From WSZJ01 sp964590435 (GTDB taxonomy: Bacteria > Planctomycetota > MHYJ01 > WSZJ01), in contig CAZPWT010000036.1 in assembly GCA_964590435.1 (NCBI GenBank), positions 1-64,000 of the forward strand: 64,000 nucleotides of DNA, read 5' to 3'. The position numbers and the translations under genes are program-made. The notes under the pieces were generated by a model. It did no database searches, was not told the DNA's origin, and was given only the letters and a program-made list of their open reading frames with translations. Below, piece by piece: positions 32,584 through 39,962 of this stretch. Positions within the stretch are counted from its first letter, which is position 1; each line of letters begins with the position of its first letter.

Positions 32584-34788
32584 GTGCCCTGGTTCTCCCG
32601 CGCCCGGACCCTCCTCCACTCGCATTCGCGAGTCCGCAAGCTGGCCGAGGGCGTCGCCGTCGCGCTGCTCGCCGGTGCCGTCGCGGCCCTCGCCGGCCGC
32701 ACGCAGGTCGTCGAGGAGTTCGAGAACAACACGCTCGACCTGCGCTTCAAGCACTACGCCGCTTCCCAGCCGGAGGACCCTCGCATCGTCGTCGTCGAGA
32801 TCACCGACAGCGACCTCGAGGAGTTCGCGGACAAGCAGAAGATTTTCTGGCCGTGGGGGCGGGATGCGTACGCGCTGGCGGTGGACTGGCTCTATCGCGC
32901 CGGGGCGAAGGCCGTCTTCCTCGATCTCTCGTTCCAGGACCCTCACCCGGCCCGCGGGTCGAAGGACCCGTCGCTGGCCAACTCGATGAAGAAGGCCGGG
33001 AACGTCTACGTGCTGGCCACGTTCGACGCGCCCGTCCAGCGCTCCCCCGACCGGATCCCGGCGCTGCTCGGCCGCGCGGCGGGAGAAGCGCCGTCCTGGA
33101 TGCGCCGCACCGAGTTCGCCACCGCGCCGCTGCATTCGCCGGACGGCAATCCGCCCTTCTCCTACATCGACACGGCCCGCGGCGTCCTCTCCCCGATGTA
33201 CGGCCGCAACGAGAAGGACTTCGACGGGATCGCGCGGCGGTACCCCACGGGAATCGCGTTCCGCGGGAAGGCGTTCCTCTCGCCGGGCGTGGCGCTGGCC
33301 GCGGAAATCCTCGGGAAACCCGTCGTCCTCGGCGACCACAAGTTCTCGATCGGCGACACGACCGTCCCCGTCGACGACCGCGGGCTCTTCCTGCTCAACT
33401 GGCACGCCCGCCGCGGCGAGTTCAACCCGAAGCACTTCACGCTCGGGAAACTGATCGGGAACGAAGTCGCGTTCAGCATCCTCAAGAAGCCGCCGATCGA
33501 CCCGTACGATCCCGCGGACTTCAAGGACCGCGTCGTGTTCATCGGGGCGTCGGCGGAAGGCTTGTACGACGTGAAGTCGACGCCGCTGGGAACGCAGCTC
33601 GGCGTGGAGATCCACGCGATGGCGGCGGACACGATCCTGAAGCGCGCCGACGTGCGGCGCGCGCCGCGGGGCGTGTCGATCCTGGGGGCGTTCGGGCTGG
33701 CCCTTTTCGCGGGGATCGCGTCGCTCAGCCTCCGGATCCGCACGGCGCTCCCGCTCTCGGCGCTGCTGGGCGCGGGCTGGATCCTGCTGGCGTTCCACCT
33801 GCTCGGCCACTCGCACGTCTGGCTCGATATCGTCGCCCCGACGGGCGCCCTCGGCCTCTCGTCCCTCGGCGCCGCCCTCGTGAACTACGCGGTCGAGGGG
33901 CGCCAGAAGCGCGACATCCGCGCGAAATTCGGGACGTACCTGACGCCGGAGTACGTGAAGATGCTCGAGGAGAACCCGGACCTCTTCAAGCTCGGCGGCG
34001 AGGAGCGCGTCGGCACGGCGTTCTTCAGCGACCTCTCCGGGTTCACGGCGATGAGCGAGAAGATGACGGCGGGAGAGCTCGTCTCGCGCATGAACGAGTA
34101 CCTCACGCTCATGACGAACTCGATCAAGCGCTTCAAGGGGACCGTGGACAAGTACGAAGGCGACGCGATCGTGGCGTTCTGGAACGCGCCGATCGAGCAG
34201 AAGGACCACGCGGTGCTGGCGTGCCGGGCGGCGCTGGACAACCAGAAGGAGCTGGCGGGGCTGCGCGAGCGCTGGATCAAGTCGTACGGCGTGACGGTCG
34301 TGGCGCGCATCGGGCTGAACACGGGAAAAATGATCTTCGGGAACATGGGGAGCGACGACAAGTTCAACTACACGATGATGGGCGACCCGGTGAACCTGGC
34401 GGCGCGGCTGGAGAGCGCGAACAAGGACTACGCGACGTTCCTGATGATCGGCCCCGAGACGTACGAGCTGGTGAAGAACGAGATGGAGTGCCGCGAGCTC
34501 GACCTGATCAAGGTGAAGGGAAAGCAGATTCCGGTTACGGTTTACGAGCTTTTGTGCGAAAAAGGGCGCCTCGAACCGCGCCGGAAAGAGTGCTTCGACC
34601 GCTACAACCTCGGTTTGCAGGCGTACCGGATGAAGCAGTTCCACGCGGCCGAGCAGAGGTTCCTGGAAGCGCTGGAGATCGACCCGACGGACGGCCCCTC
34701 GAAGCTCTACGTCGAGCGCTCGAGGGCGCTGGTGGAGAAGCCGCCGGAGCCGGGCTGGACGTACATCTACGAGAAGAAGGACAAGTGA
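32584..34788 (+). CDS. CHASE2-domain adenylate/guanylate cyclase
   Basis: 734 residues. One N-terminal helix (about 22-40) leads into a periplasmic CHASE2 sensor (about 45-345, with DPRIVVVEITDSDLEEF and GASAEGLYDVKSTPLG). Three helices follow (about 358-440), then a class III cyclase domain (about 470-655) with metal ligands Asp483 (FFSDLSGFT) and Asp527 (YEGDAIVAF) and the transition-state Asn/Arg in GDPVNLAARLE. The C-terminal 75 residues look like one TPR pair. The catalytic residues are complete, so it should make cAMP or cGMP in response to an extracytoplasmic signal. A run of envelope genes and a GAF-sigma-54 activator follows, starting 19 nt downstream, probably as one transcript. Confidence 0.9.
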   Translation: MPWFSRARTLLHSHSRVRKLAEGVAVALLAGAVAALAGRTQVVEEFENNTLDLRFKHYAASQPEDPRIVVVEITDSDLEEFADKQKIFWPWGRDAYALAVDWLYRAGAKAVFLDLSFQDPHPARGSKDPSLANSMKKAGNVYVLATFDAPVQRSPDRIPALLGRAAGEAPSWMRRTEFATAPLHSPDGNPPFSYIDTARGVLSPMYGRNEKDFDGIARRYPTGIAFRGKAFLSPGVALAAEILGKPVVLGDHKFSIGDTTVPVDDRGLFLLNWHARRGEFNPKHFTLGKLIGNEVAFSILKKPPIDPYDPADFKDRVVFIGASAEGLYDVKSTPLGTQLGVEIHAMAADTILKRADVRRAPRGVSILGAFGLALFAGIASLSLRIRTALPLSALLGAGWILLAFHLLGHSHVWLDIVAPTGALGLSSLGAALVNYAVEGRQKRDIRAKFGTYLTPEYVKMLEENPDLFKLGGEERVGTAFFSDLSGFTAMSEKMTAGELVSRMNEYLTLMTNSIKRFKGTVDKYEGDAIVAFWNAPIEQKDHAVLACRAALDNQKELAGLRERWIKSYGVTVVARIGLNTGKMIFGNMGSDDKFNYTMMGDPVNLAARLESANKDYATFLMIGPETYELVKNEMECRELDLIKVKGKQIPVTVYELLCEKGRLEPRRKECFDRYNLGLQAYRMKQFHAAEQRFLEALEIDPTDGPSKLYVERSRALVEKPPEPGWTYIYEKKDK

Positions 34789-34807
34789 CACCATTCAGGA
34801 GGCAAGA

Positions 34808-35458
34808 ATGCGCAGGTTCATGATGCTGGGCGGATGGTACGCGCTGCTCTTCGCGGCCCTCCTCCTCGCCGAGCCCCGGAGAGTGAGTTCGCAGGAGGCG
34901 CCGCTTCGCGCCGGCCCGAGCGACTACACGGCCGAGGTCGGGACGCTGAAGGCGGGCGACCAGGTCGAGGCGACCGGGAAGACGGAAGAAGGGTTCGTGG
35001 AGGTCAAGCTGAAGGACGGGAAGATCGCCTGGATCGCTTCGAGCGACCTCTTCTCGCTCAAGCAGGAGCAGCTGATCAAGGACACGAGCGGCGCGGCGGG
35101 CGCGAGCGGCACGGAGGCGGAAGGCGCGTACGTGAAGGGGTTCGACCCTGAAGTCGAGGGGAAGATGCGAGCGGACAACCCGGGGCTGGACAAGGTTTTC
35201 CGGGACGAGGTGCTTCCGTGGGTGTGGGAGGTCCGCGGTGGCGGCGCGGAAGGTCTCGCCGCGAGCCGCGAACTGGAGACGGCGGAGGAGGAGCAGGAGA
35301 GGCTGATCATCCAGGCGAAGGCGGACGAGGCGGCGAAGATGCAGCCGCAGATCGACGAGCTGCGCCGGAAGGTCCAGCCGTTCCGTGACTCGTGGCAGTC
35401 GAAGCTCCGCGCCTGGCGCCAGTCGGGCCAGATCGGCGAATTTGCGAGGAAGAAATAA
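34808..35458 (+). CDS. exported SH3-domain protein
   Basis: 216 residues. A signal peptide (about 1-29, ends VSSQEAP) precedes a bacterial SH3 domain (about 30-78: APLRAGPSDYTAEVGTLKAG, then VEVKLKDGKIAWIASSDL). The C-terminal 100 residues are charged helix (LIIQAKADEAAKM), likely a coiled coil. SH3b domains usually bind peptidoglycan or protein partners outside the cytoplasm. TTCAGGAGGCAAGA gives a strong ribosome-binding site. The M48 gene starts 2 nt after its stop. A second SH3-like protein is encoded in the same operon. Confidence 0.78.
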   Translation: MRRFMMLGGWYALLFAALLLAEPRRVSSQEAPLRAGPSDYTAEVGTLKAGDQVEATGKTEEGFVEVKLKDGKIAWIASSDLFSLKQEQLIKDTSGAAGASGTEAEGAYVKGFDPEVEGKMRADNPGLDKVFRDEVLPWVWEVRGGGAEGLAASRELETAEEEQERLIIQAKADEAAKMQPQIDELRRKVQPFRDSWQSKLRAWRQSGQIGEFARKK

Positions 35459-35460
35459 CC

Positions 35461-36249
35461 ATGAAAAAGCACATGCTCCGGAACATCCTGCCCGTTGCCG
35501 CCCCGCTGATCTTCGTGGGGTGCCAGATGATCAACAACATCCTCCATGGCAACGTCAGCGGCGCGATCGGCGAAGGCGTCTCGATGGTCAACGAGGCCGG
35601 CCAGATCGACAAACAGAAGAAAGCCGAGAACCAGGACCAGGTGAACATCTCGCAGGAGTACTACATCGGCCGCGGCGTCGCGGCGAACGTGTTCCAGAAG
35701 TACAAGCCGTGCCAGGACGCGAAGCTGAACGAGTACGTCCGGCTCGTGGGCGAGAACGTCGCCAAGGCCAGCCGGAGCGTCGAGATCACCGACGCGAAGC
35801 AGCCGTACAAGGGGTTCTTCTTCATCGTCATCGAGGACAGCAGCGTCAACGCGTTCTCGGCTCCCGGCGGGTTCATCTTCGTGACCCGCGGGGCGCTCAA
35901 CGGGATGCGGACGGAAGACGAGCTGGCCTGCGTGCTGGGCCACGAGATCGCGCACGTCGTGGACCGGCACGGGATCAAGTACGTGCTCGAGCAGAAGAAC
36001 AACGCCGTGCCCTTCCAGGTCGCCGGCGCGGTCGTCGCGTCGCGCACGAACCGGCTCGTCGGCGAGCTGGCGAAGAACCTGGCGGAGATGTGCGGCGACC
36101 TCGCCAACAAGGCGATGGGCGGCATGGGCGAGAAGTACGAGCTCGCGGCGGACAAGTACGGGACGATCATCGCGGCCCGCGCCGGTTACGACCCGACGGC
36201 CATGCCCGAGTTCCTGAAGCGGACGCACCACGGGGAGAACCTGAAATGA
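35461..36249 (+). CDS. M48 family zinc metalloprotease, lipoprotein
   Basis: 262 residues. The lipobox is IFVGC (Cys21), so it is anchored in a membrane facing the periplasm. The M48 core has HEIAH (161-165) and the third ligand Glu in KYELAADKYG. The upstream motif SVNAFSAPGGFIFVTRGAL is typical of the BepA/YcaL/LoiP group, which degrade misassembled outer-membrane proteins. It is thus a quality-control protease of the envelope by family. It starts 2 nt after the SH3 gene and overlaps the following small lipoprotein gene by 4 nt. Confidence 0.9.
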   Translation: MKKHMLRNILPVAAPLIFVGCQMINNILHGNVSGAIGEGVSMVNEAGQIDKQKKAENQDQVNISQEYYIGRGVAANVFQKYKPCQDAKLNEYVRLVGENVAKASRSVEITDAKQPYKGFFFIVIEDSSVNAFSAPGGFIFVTRGALNGMRTEDELACVLGHEIAHVVDRHGIKYVLEQKNNAVPFQVAGAVVASRTNRLVGELAKNLAEMCGDLANKAMGGMGEKYELAADKYGTIIAARAGYDPTAMPEFLKRTHHGENLK

Positions 36250-36461
36250 AGAAGACCCTCAAACTCGCCGGAATGCTCGGCGCCGCCGCGTTCGTCGCAG
36301 GCTGCGCTTCGGGCTACCCCTCCACGGAGGAGCGCATCAAGCAGGTCGACAAGACGATCCAGAACGACCACTTGAGCGGGCAGCGGAGCGACGCGCGCGA
36401 CAAGCGGTTCAGCGATTGGACGGGCGTGAAGCCGGCGCCGGAGCCGCCGCCCAAGAAATGA
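36246..36461 (+). CDS. small lipoprotein
   Basis: 71 residues. The lipobox is FVAGC (Cys20). The mature part is short and polar (STEERIKQVDKTIQNDHLSG) and ends in a proline-rich tail (PAPEPPPKK). It overlaps both neighbours by 4 nt, so it is made with the M48 protease and the second SH3 protein. Its role is unknown; a partner or adaptor for the protease is a guess. Confidence 0.7.
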   Translation: MKKTLKLAGMLGAAAFVAGCASGYPSTEERIKQVDKTIQNDHLSGQRSDARDKRFSDWTGVKPAPEPPPKK

Positions 36462-36934
36462 GCCACGCACACGCGGAAAACCACGGGGAGCGCCCGGCGA
36501 GGGCGCTCCCCTGGGCCGCCGCCTGCGCCGCCCTGCTCGCCGGCGCGCTCGCCGCGGCCGGCGTGGACTGGGAAGTCGCGGTCCGGAGCGCCGAACTCAA
36601 GGACGCGCCTTCCGGCTTCTCCCGCGGCGTGTCCGAGCTGGAGAACGGCAAGAGCGTCGAAGGAGTGCTGGAGGGCGACTGGGTCCGGATCAAGGAGAAG
36701 GACGTGCAGGGCTACGTCCACCGCACGGCGATGGCGGCGGAGGGTGAATCGCTGAAGGACCCGTTCCTGTCCATAAAGATCACGGGGACGTTCTATCCCG
36801 AGGACGTGCAGGCGGCCGACCAGGCGGTGGCCGACTGGACCGCCAACCCGGTCGTGCGCGACACGGGCCGCGCGCCGTCGGCCTGGGCGCTGGAAGAATT
36901 CCGCGCCTCGGGCGGGCTGAAAGGCGCGAAATGA
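36458..36934 (+). CDS. second exported SH3-like protein
   Basis: 158 residues. An uncleaved or cleaved N-terminal hydrophobic segment (about 20-40, AAACAALLAGALAAAGV) leads to an SH3-like domain (about 42-95: WEVAVRSAELKDAPSGFSRG, then GDWVRIKEKDVQGYVHRTAM). A short helical C-terminal part follows. It pairs with the SH3 protein earlier in the operon. Both start and stop overlap the neighbours (ATGA), so the order SH3, M48, lipoprotein, SH3, M48-like is fixed in one transcript. Confidence 0.72.
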   Translation: MSHAHAENHGERPARALPWAAACAALLAGALAAAGVDWEVAVRSAELKDAPSGFSRGVSELENGKSVEGVLEGDWVRIKEKDVQGYVHRTAMAAEGESLKDPFLSIKITGTFYPEDVQAADQAVADWTANPVVRDTGRAPSAWALEEFRASGGLKGAK

Positions 36935-37614
36935 AGAAACTCGTCCAGGCCGTCGCCGCCGGGACGCTCGCGTGGCTCATCGCCGCGGGGTGCGTCTCCG
37001 AACCGAAACACGAGCCGCCCTATGATGCCGAAGCGCCGCTGACGCCGCTCGAGGAATTCACGTTCGGGAAATCGATCGCCGCGCGGCTGACGCGCGGGCA
37101 CGAGCTCGCCTCCGACGCCCGCGCCCGCGAATACGTCGCCCGCGTCGGCGGCGTCGTTGCCGCCGTATCCGCCCGCCCCGACCCGTGGGACGGATGGCGC
37201 TTCTACATTGTCCGCGAGTCCCGCGTCGCGACCTGGTCGGCCCCCGGCGGGTTCGTGTTCATCACCGCGGGCGCCCTCAAGGCGTGCGGCAACGAGGACG
37301 CCCTCGCCGCGCTGCTCGCCCAGGAAATGGCGCATTCCGCCCTCCGGCAGTGCCTCGAGGGAGAACCGCTGCTGGACGTCCGCCCCACTCGCGATTCGTG
37401 GCCCTACACCCCGGCCTGGGGGAAGGACTCCTTCCTGCAGATCTGCGACCGCGCCGCCGCGAGGTGCACCTCGGGATGGACCGAGGCGCAGGAGCGCGCG
37501 GCGTCGGAGTGGGCGGGCCGCGCGCTGGCCGCTGCGGGGTACGTCACCGAGGCGGGGGCGGTGCCCGAGGCGAGGACGAAGCGATTCGTGGAAGAGCTGG
37601 GGGCGGTGAGATGA
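36931..37614 (+). CDS. M48-like lipoprotein with a lost zinc ligand
   Basis: 227 residues. The lipobox is IAAGC (Cys21). It aligns with the M48 protease 1.5 kb upstream: TWSAPGGFVFITAGAL matches the NAFSAPGG block. The catalytic motif reads QEMAH (131-135), so the first zinc-binding His of HExxH is Gln. The later Glu region (QERAASEWAG) is retained in outline. It is therefore probably inactive as a protease and may regulate or scaffold the active paralogue. The stop overlaps the start of the sigma-54 activator gene. Confidence 0.75.
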   Translation: MKKLVQAVAAGTLAWLIAAGCVSEPKHEPPYDAEAPLTPLEEFTFGKSIAARLTRGHELASDARAREYVARVGGVVAAVSARPDPWDGWRFYIVRESRVATWSAPGGFVFITAGALKACGNEDALAALLAQEMAHSALRQCLEGEPLLDVRPTRDSWPYTPAWGKDSFLQICDRAAARCTSGWTEAQERAASEWAGRALAAAGYVTEAGAVPEARTKRFVEELGAVR

Positions 37615-39212
37615 CGGACCGTGTCGGGGACCGCGCCACCCGGGAGCGGATCGGGCTGCTTCGCGCCGCGCTGGCCCTGGCGCAGGAACGCGACATCGAG
37701 AAGCTGCTTGCCCGCATCATGGACGAGGTCACGCGGGTCGTGGACGCCGACCGGTCCACGCTCTTCCTGTACGACGCCGAGCGGCGCGAGCTCGTCAGCA
37801 AGATCGCGCAGCGCTCCGAGGTGACGGAAATCCGGCTCCCGATCGGCCGCGGCCTGGCAGGACACGTCGCCAAGACAGGCACGGCGATGGCCGTCGACGA
37901 CGTCTACGACGACCCGCGCTTCACGCCCGAAACCGACCGCTCCACCGGCTACAAGACGAAGACCGTGGCCTGTGCGCCGCTGCTCACGCCCGACGGCCGG
38001 ATGCTGGGCGTGCTCGAGGTGATGAACAAGAAGGAGGGGGTGTTCGACCCCGACGACGTGAAGCTGCTCACGGCGTTCGCGGCGTTTTCCGCGGTGGCGA
38101 TCGAGAACGCGCGGCTGTTCGACGAGGACGCGCGCAAGACGATGCAGATCGAAGCGCTCAACCGGCAGCTCAAGGACGCGCTGGAAAAACAGACCCGCCG
38201 GCTCGCAAACGTGGAGCAGGAGCTGGAGACGTCCAAGCGGGACTTGGGAGAGAAGTTCCAGGCGCGGAACATCGTGGGGCGGGCGCCGGCCGTGGTGGAG
38301 ATGCTGCGGCTGGTGGACCGCGTCGCTTCAACCGACGCGCCGGTGCTGATCCAGGGCGAGAGCGGGACGGGCAAGGAGCTCGTGGCGCGGGCGATCCATT
38401 TCGGGTCCAAGCGCGCCGGGGCGGAATTCGTCGCGGAGAACTGCGCGGCCGTCGCCGAGACGCTTCTCGAGGCCGAACTGTTCGGGCACAAGAAAGGCGC
38501 GTTCACCGGCGCCGACAAGGACCGCCAGGGACTCTTCGAAATCGCCAACGGCGGGACGCTCTTCCTCGACGAAGTCGGCGACATGTCGCTCGACATGCAG
38601 AAGAAACTGCTGCGCGTGCTGCAGGAGGGCGAAGTGCGGCCGGTGGGGGCGCGGGACAACCGCAAGGTGGACGTGCGGATCGTGGCGGCGACGAACCGGG
38701 ACGTCGAGGCGATGATGAAGGAAGGGACGTTCCGGGAGGACCTGTACTACCGGCTGAACGTCGTGCGGCTGAAGATCCCGGCGCTGCGCGAGCGGCGCGA
38801 GGACCTGCCGCTGCTCGTGGACTATTTCCTGGAGGCGACGGCGCGCGAATCGGGCCGGGCGCGGGCCCGCGTTTCGGACCGGGCGATGAAGGCGCTGATG
38901 CGGCACACCTGGCCGGGAAACGTGCGCGAACTGCAGAACGAGATCCGCCGCGCCGCGATCATGGCCGACGGCCTGATCGACCCGGAGCACCTGTCGCCGC
39001 AGGTGCTGGGAAGCGCCGGGACGGACGGCATCCCGACGGGGGGGACGCTCAAGGGCGCGAAGCTGGCGCTGGAGCGGAAGATGATTGAGGCGGCGCTGAA
39101 GCGGACGGGCGGGAACGTGGCGGCCGCCGCGCGCGAGCTGGGGGTGCACCGGCCACAGTTGAGCGTGCTCATCGGCAAGCACGGGCTGGCCCGCAAAGGC
39201 GACGAAGCGTAA
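37611..39212 (+). CDS. GAF-domain sigma-54-dependent transcriptional activator
   Basis: 533 residues. A GAF domain spans about 20-170, a coiled coil 172-215, the AAA+ domain about 222-460 and a Fis-type HTH about 490-528. Walker A is GESGTGKE (249-256), the sigma-54 contact loop is GAFTGA (296-301), and Walker B is FLDEVG (318-323). R-finger and sensor segments (REDLYYRLNVVRLKIPALRE) are intact. The GAF end, NKKEGVFDPDD, keeps N139, K140, F145 and D149 of the NKFDE signature seen in cyclic-nucleotide-binding GAF domains, but lacks the final Glu. As last gene of the cyclase-led operon it could sense that cyclase's product. A sigma-54 promoter lies 109 nt after its stop. Confidence 0.93.
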   Translation: MTDRVGDRATRERIGLLRAALALAQERDIEKLLARIMDEVTRVVDADRSTLFLYDAERRELVSKIAQRSEVTEIRLPIGRGLAGHVAKTGTAMAVDDVYDDPRFTPETDRSTGYKTKTVACAPLLTPDGRMLGVLEVMNKKEGVFDPDDVKLLTAFAAFSAVAIENARLFDEDARKTMQIEALNRQLKDALEKQTRRLANVEQELETSKRDLGEKFQARNIVGRAPAVVEMLRLVDRVASTDAPVLIQGESGTGKELVARAIHFGSKRAGAEFVAENCAAVAETLLEAELFGHKKGAFTGADKDRQGLFEIANGGTLFLDEVGDMSLDMQKKLLRVLQEGEVRPVGARDNRKVDVRIVAATNRDVEAMMKEGTFREDLYYRLNVVRLKIPALRERREDLPLLVDYFLEATARESGRARARVSDRAMKALMRHTWPGNVRELQNEIRRAAIMADGLIDPEHLSPQVLGSAGTDGIPTGGTLKGAKLALERKMIEAALKRTGGNVAAAARELGVHRPQLSVLIGKHGLARKGDEA

Positions 39213-39225
39213 GAAAGACAGTCGC

Positions 39226-39269
39226 TGCGTACGCATTCCGTACTCATTTCGGTCCGGCGCGAAATCGCG
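39226..39269. promoter_or_regulatory. candidate activator-binding sites upstream of the sigma-54 promoter
   Basis: TGCGTACGCA (39226-39235) is a perfect palindrome. CGCGA-2-TCGCG (39258-39269) is a second one. They lie about 55-95 bp before the -24 element, a usual distance for enhancer sites of NtrC-type activators. Confidence 0.4.
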
Positions 39270-39320
39270 AAAACGCTGCAACTTCAAGCGCATCCACGCA
39301 TTGCGGATTCCCAGCGCGCG

Positions 39321-39336
39321 AGGCATACCCCTTGCG
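39321..39336 (+). promoter_or_regulatory. sigma-54 promoter after the activator gene
   Basis: AGGCATACCCCTTGCG has GG at 39322-39323, exactly 10 nt, and GC at 39334-39335, with TTGC intact (consensus TGGCACG-N4-TTGC). Transcription would start at A39347. Confidence 0.65.
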
Positions 39337-39346
39337 ATACACATCC

Positions 39347-39456
39347 ATCGCTGGAATGGTGCGGGCCGGACGGAAAAGGCCACTGGCGCGGACCTTCGCC
39401 GCTCCGACCCGTTTATCCAGCAAATCGCCCGGGAACTTCGGTTCCCGGGCCTTTTT
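39347..39456 (+). ncRNA. predicted sigma-54-driven small RNA
   Basis: The interval runs from the predicted +1 of the sigma-54 promoter to the T-run of an intrinsic terminator, about 110 nt. No reading frame with a ribosome-binding site lies inside; one frame passes through the terminator into the next gene by chance. A GGCC/GGCC stem around 39364-39382 is possible before the terminator hairpin. If real, it would be controlled by the activator encoded just upstream. Targets are unknown. The alternative is that the terminator merely ends the activator operon and the promoter match is fortuitous. Confidence 0.5.
39427..39456 (+). terminator. intrinsic terminator with UUCG tetraloop
   Basis: GCCCGGGAAC (39427-39436), TTCG, GTTCCCGGGC (39441-39450), then CTTTTT: a perfect 10-bp stem, a stable tetraloop and a T-run. 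It is the best rho-independent terminator in the window. Confidence 0.9.
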
Positions 39457-39501
39457 CGTTTCCGCTCTCCGCCACCCGGTTCGGGCCCCGTTCCCCCGTG
39501 C

Positions 39502-39507
39502 TAGAAT
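39502..39507 (+). promoter_or_regulatory. -10 box TAGAAT, leaderless-type
   Basis: TAGAAT ends 7 nt before the ATG of the YcfL-like lipoprotein gene. Confidence 0.5.
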
Positions 39508-39514
39508 AAGCGCA

Positions 39515-39910
39515 ATGCGCCGTTTCCTCCTCGCCGCGGCCCTCGCCTTCGCAGGCTGCACCTCCGATTCCGGCCAGAAACCGGAAGACCGCTCGCGCCC
39601 CGAGGACCGCTTCGACGTCACCCGCCCCGGCGCCAAGTTCCTCGACGGCGCGCTCGTGGTGACGCGCATGGCGATGCCCGGCAAGGACGAGCCGTGCACG
39701 TACTTCGACGCGGAACTCGAGAACCGCGGCACCACTCCCCTCTCCCTGGAGATCCGCACCGTCTGGAAAGACGGTTCCGACGCCGCCCTCGCCGCCGGGC
39801 CCTGGCAACCGATCGAAATTCCCGTGGGCGGAAAGAAGACCCTGAGCGATGAAACCGAGTCCTGCCCGACCGCCCGCTACGTGAAACTGGAAGTCCGCGC
39901 CCGCCCCTGA
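39515..39910 (+). CDS. YcfL-like (DUF1425) lipoprotein
   Basis: 131 residues. The lipobox is AFAGC (Cys15). The mature domain has the beta-sandwich pattern of the YcfL/DUF1425 family: DALVV-type first strand, then YFDAELENRGTTPLSLEIRT, VWKDGSD, PWQPIEIPVGGKKTL and YVKLEVR. In E. coli YcfL belongs to a set of LpoB/peptidoglycan-linked lipoproteins of unclear role. The start is at the ATG with TAGAAT 7 nt upstream; in-frame codons further back overlap the terminator and are not credible. Confidence 0.75.
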   Translation: MRRFLLAAALAFAGCTSDSGQKPEDRSRPEDRFDVTRPGAKFLDGALVVTRMAMPGKDEPCTYFDAELENRGTTPLSLEIRTVWKDGSDAALAAGPWQPIEIPVGGKKTLSDETESCPTARYVKLEVRARP

Positions 39911-39962
39911 CGCGCTTCCCCAACGAAAGAGAGAGACCGCGCTGAAGCAGAGTCACCAGACC

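Noticed and set aside
36931..37614. Calling the second M48-like protein an active protease
   Set aside because: The first His of HExxH is Gln, so zinc binding should fail. It is annotated as a probable inactive paralogue.
39332..39514. N-terminal extension of the YcfL-like lipoprotein
   Set aside because: The extension runs through the intrinsic terminator and would bury the lipobox signal peptide.
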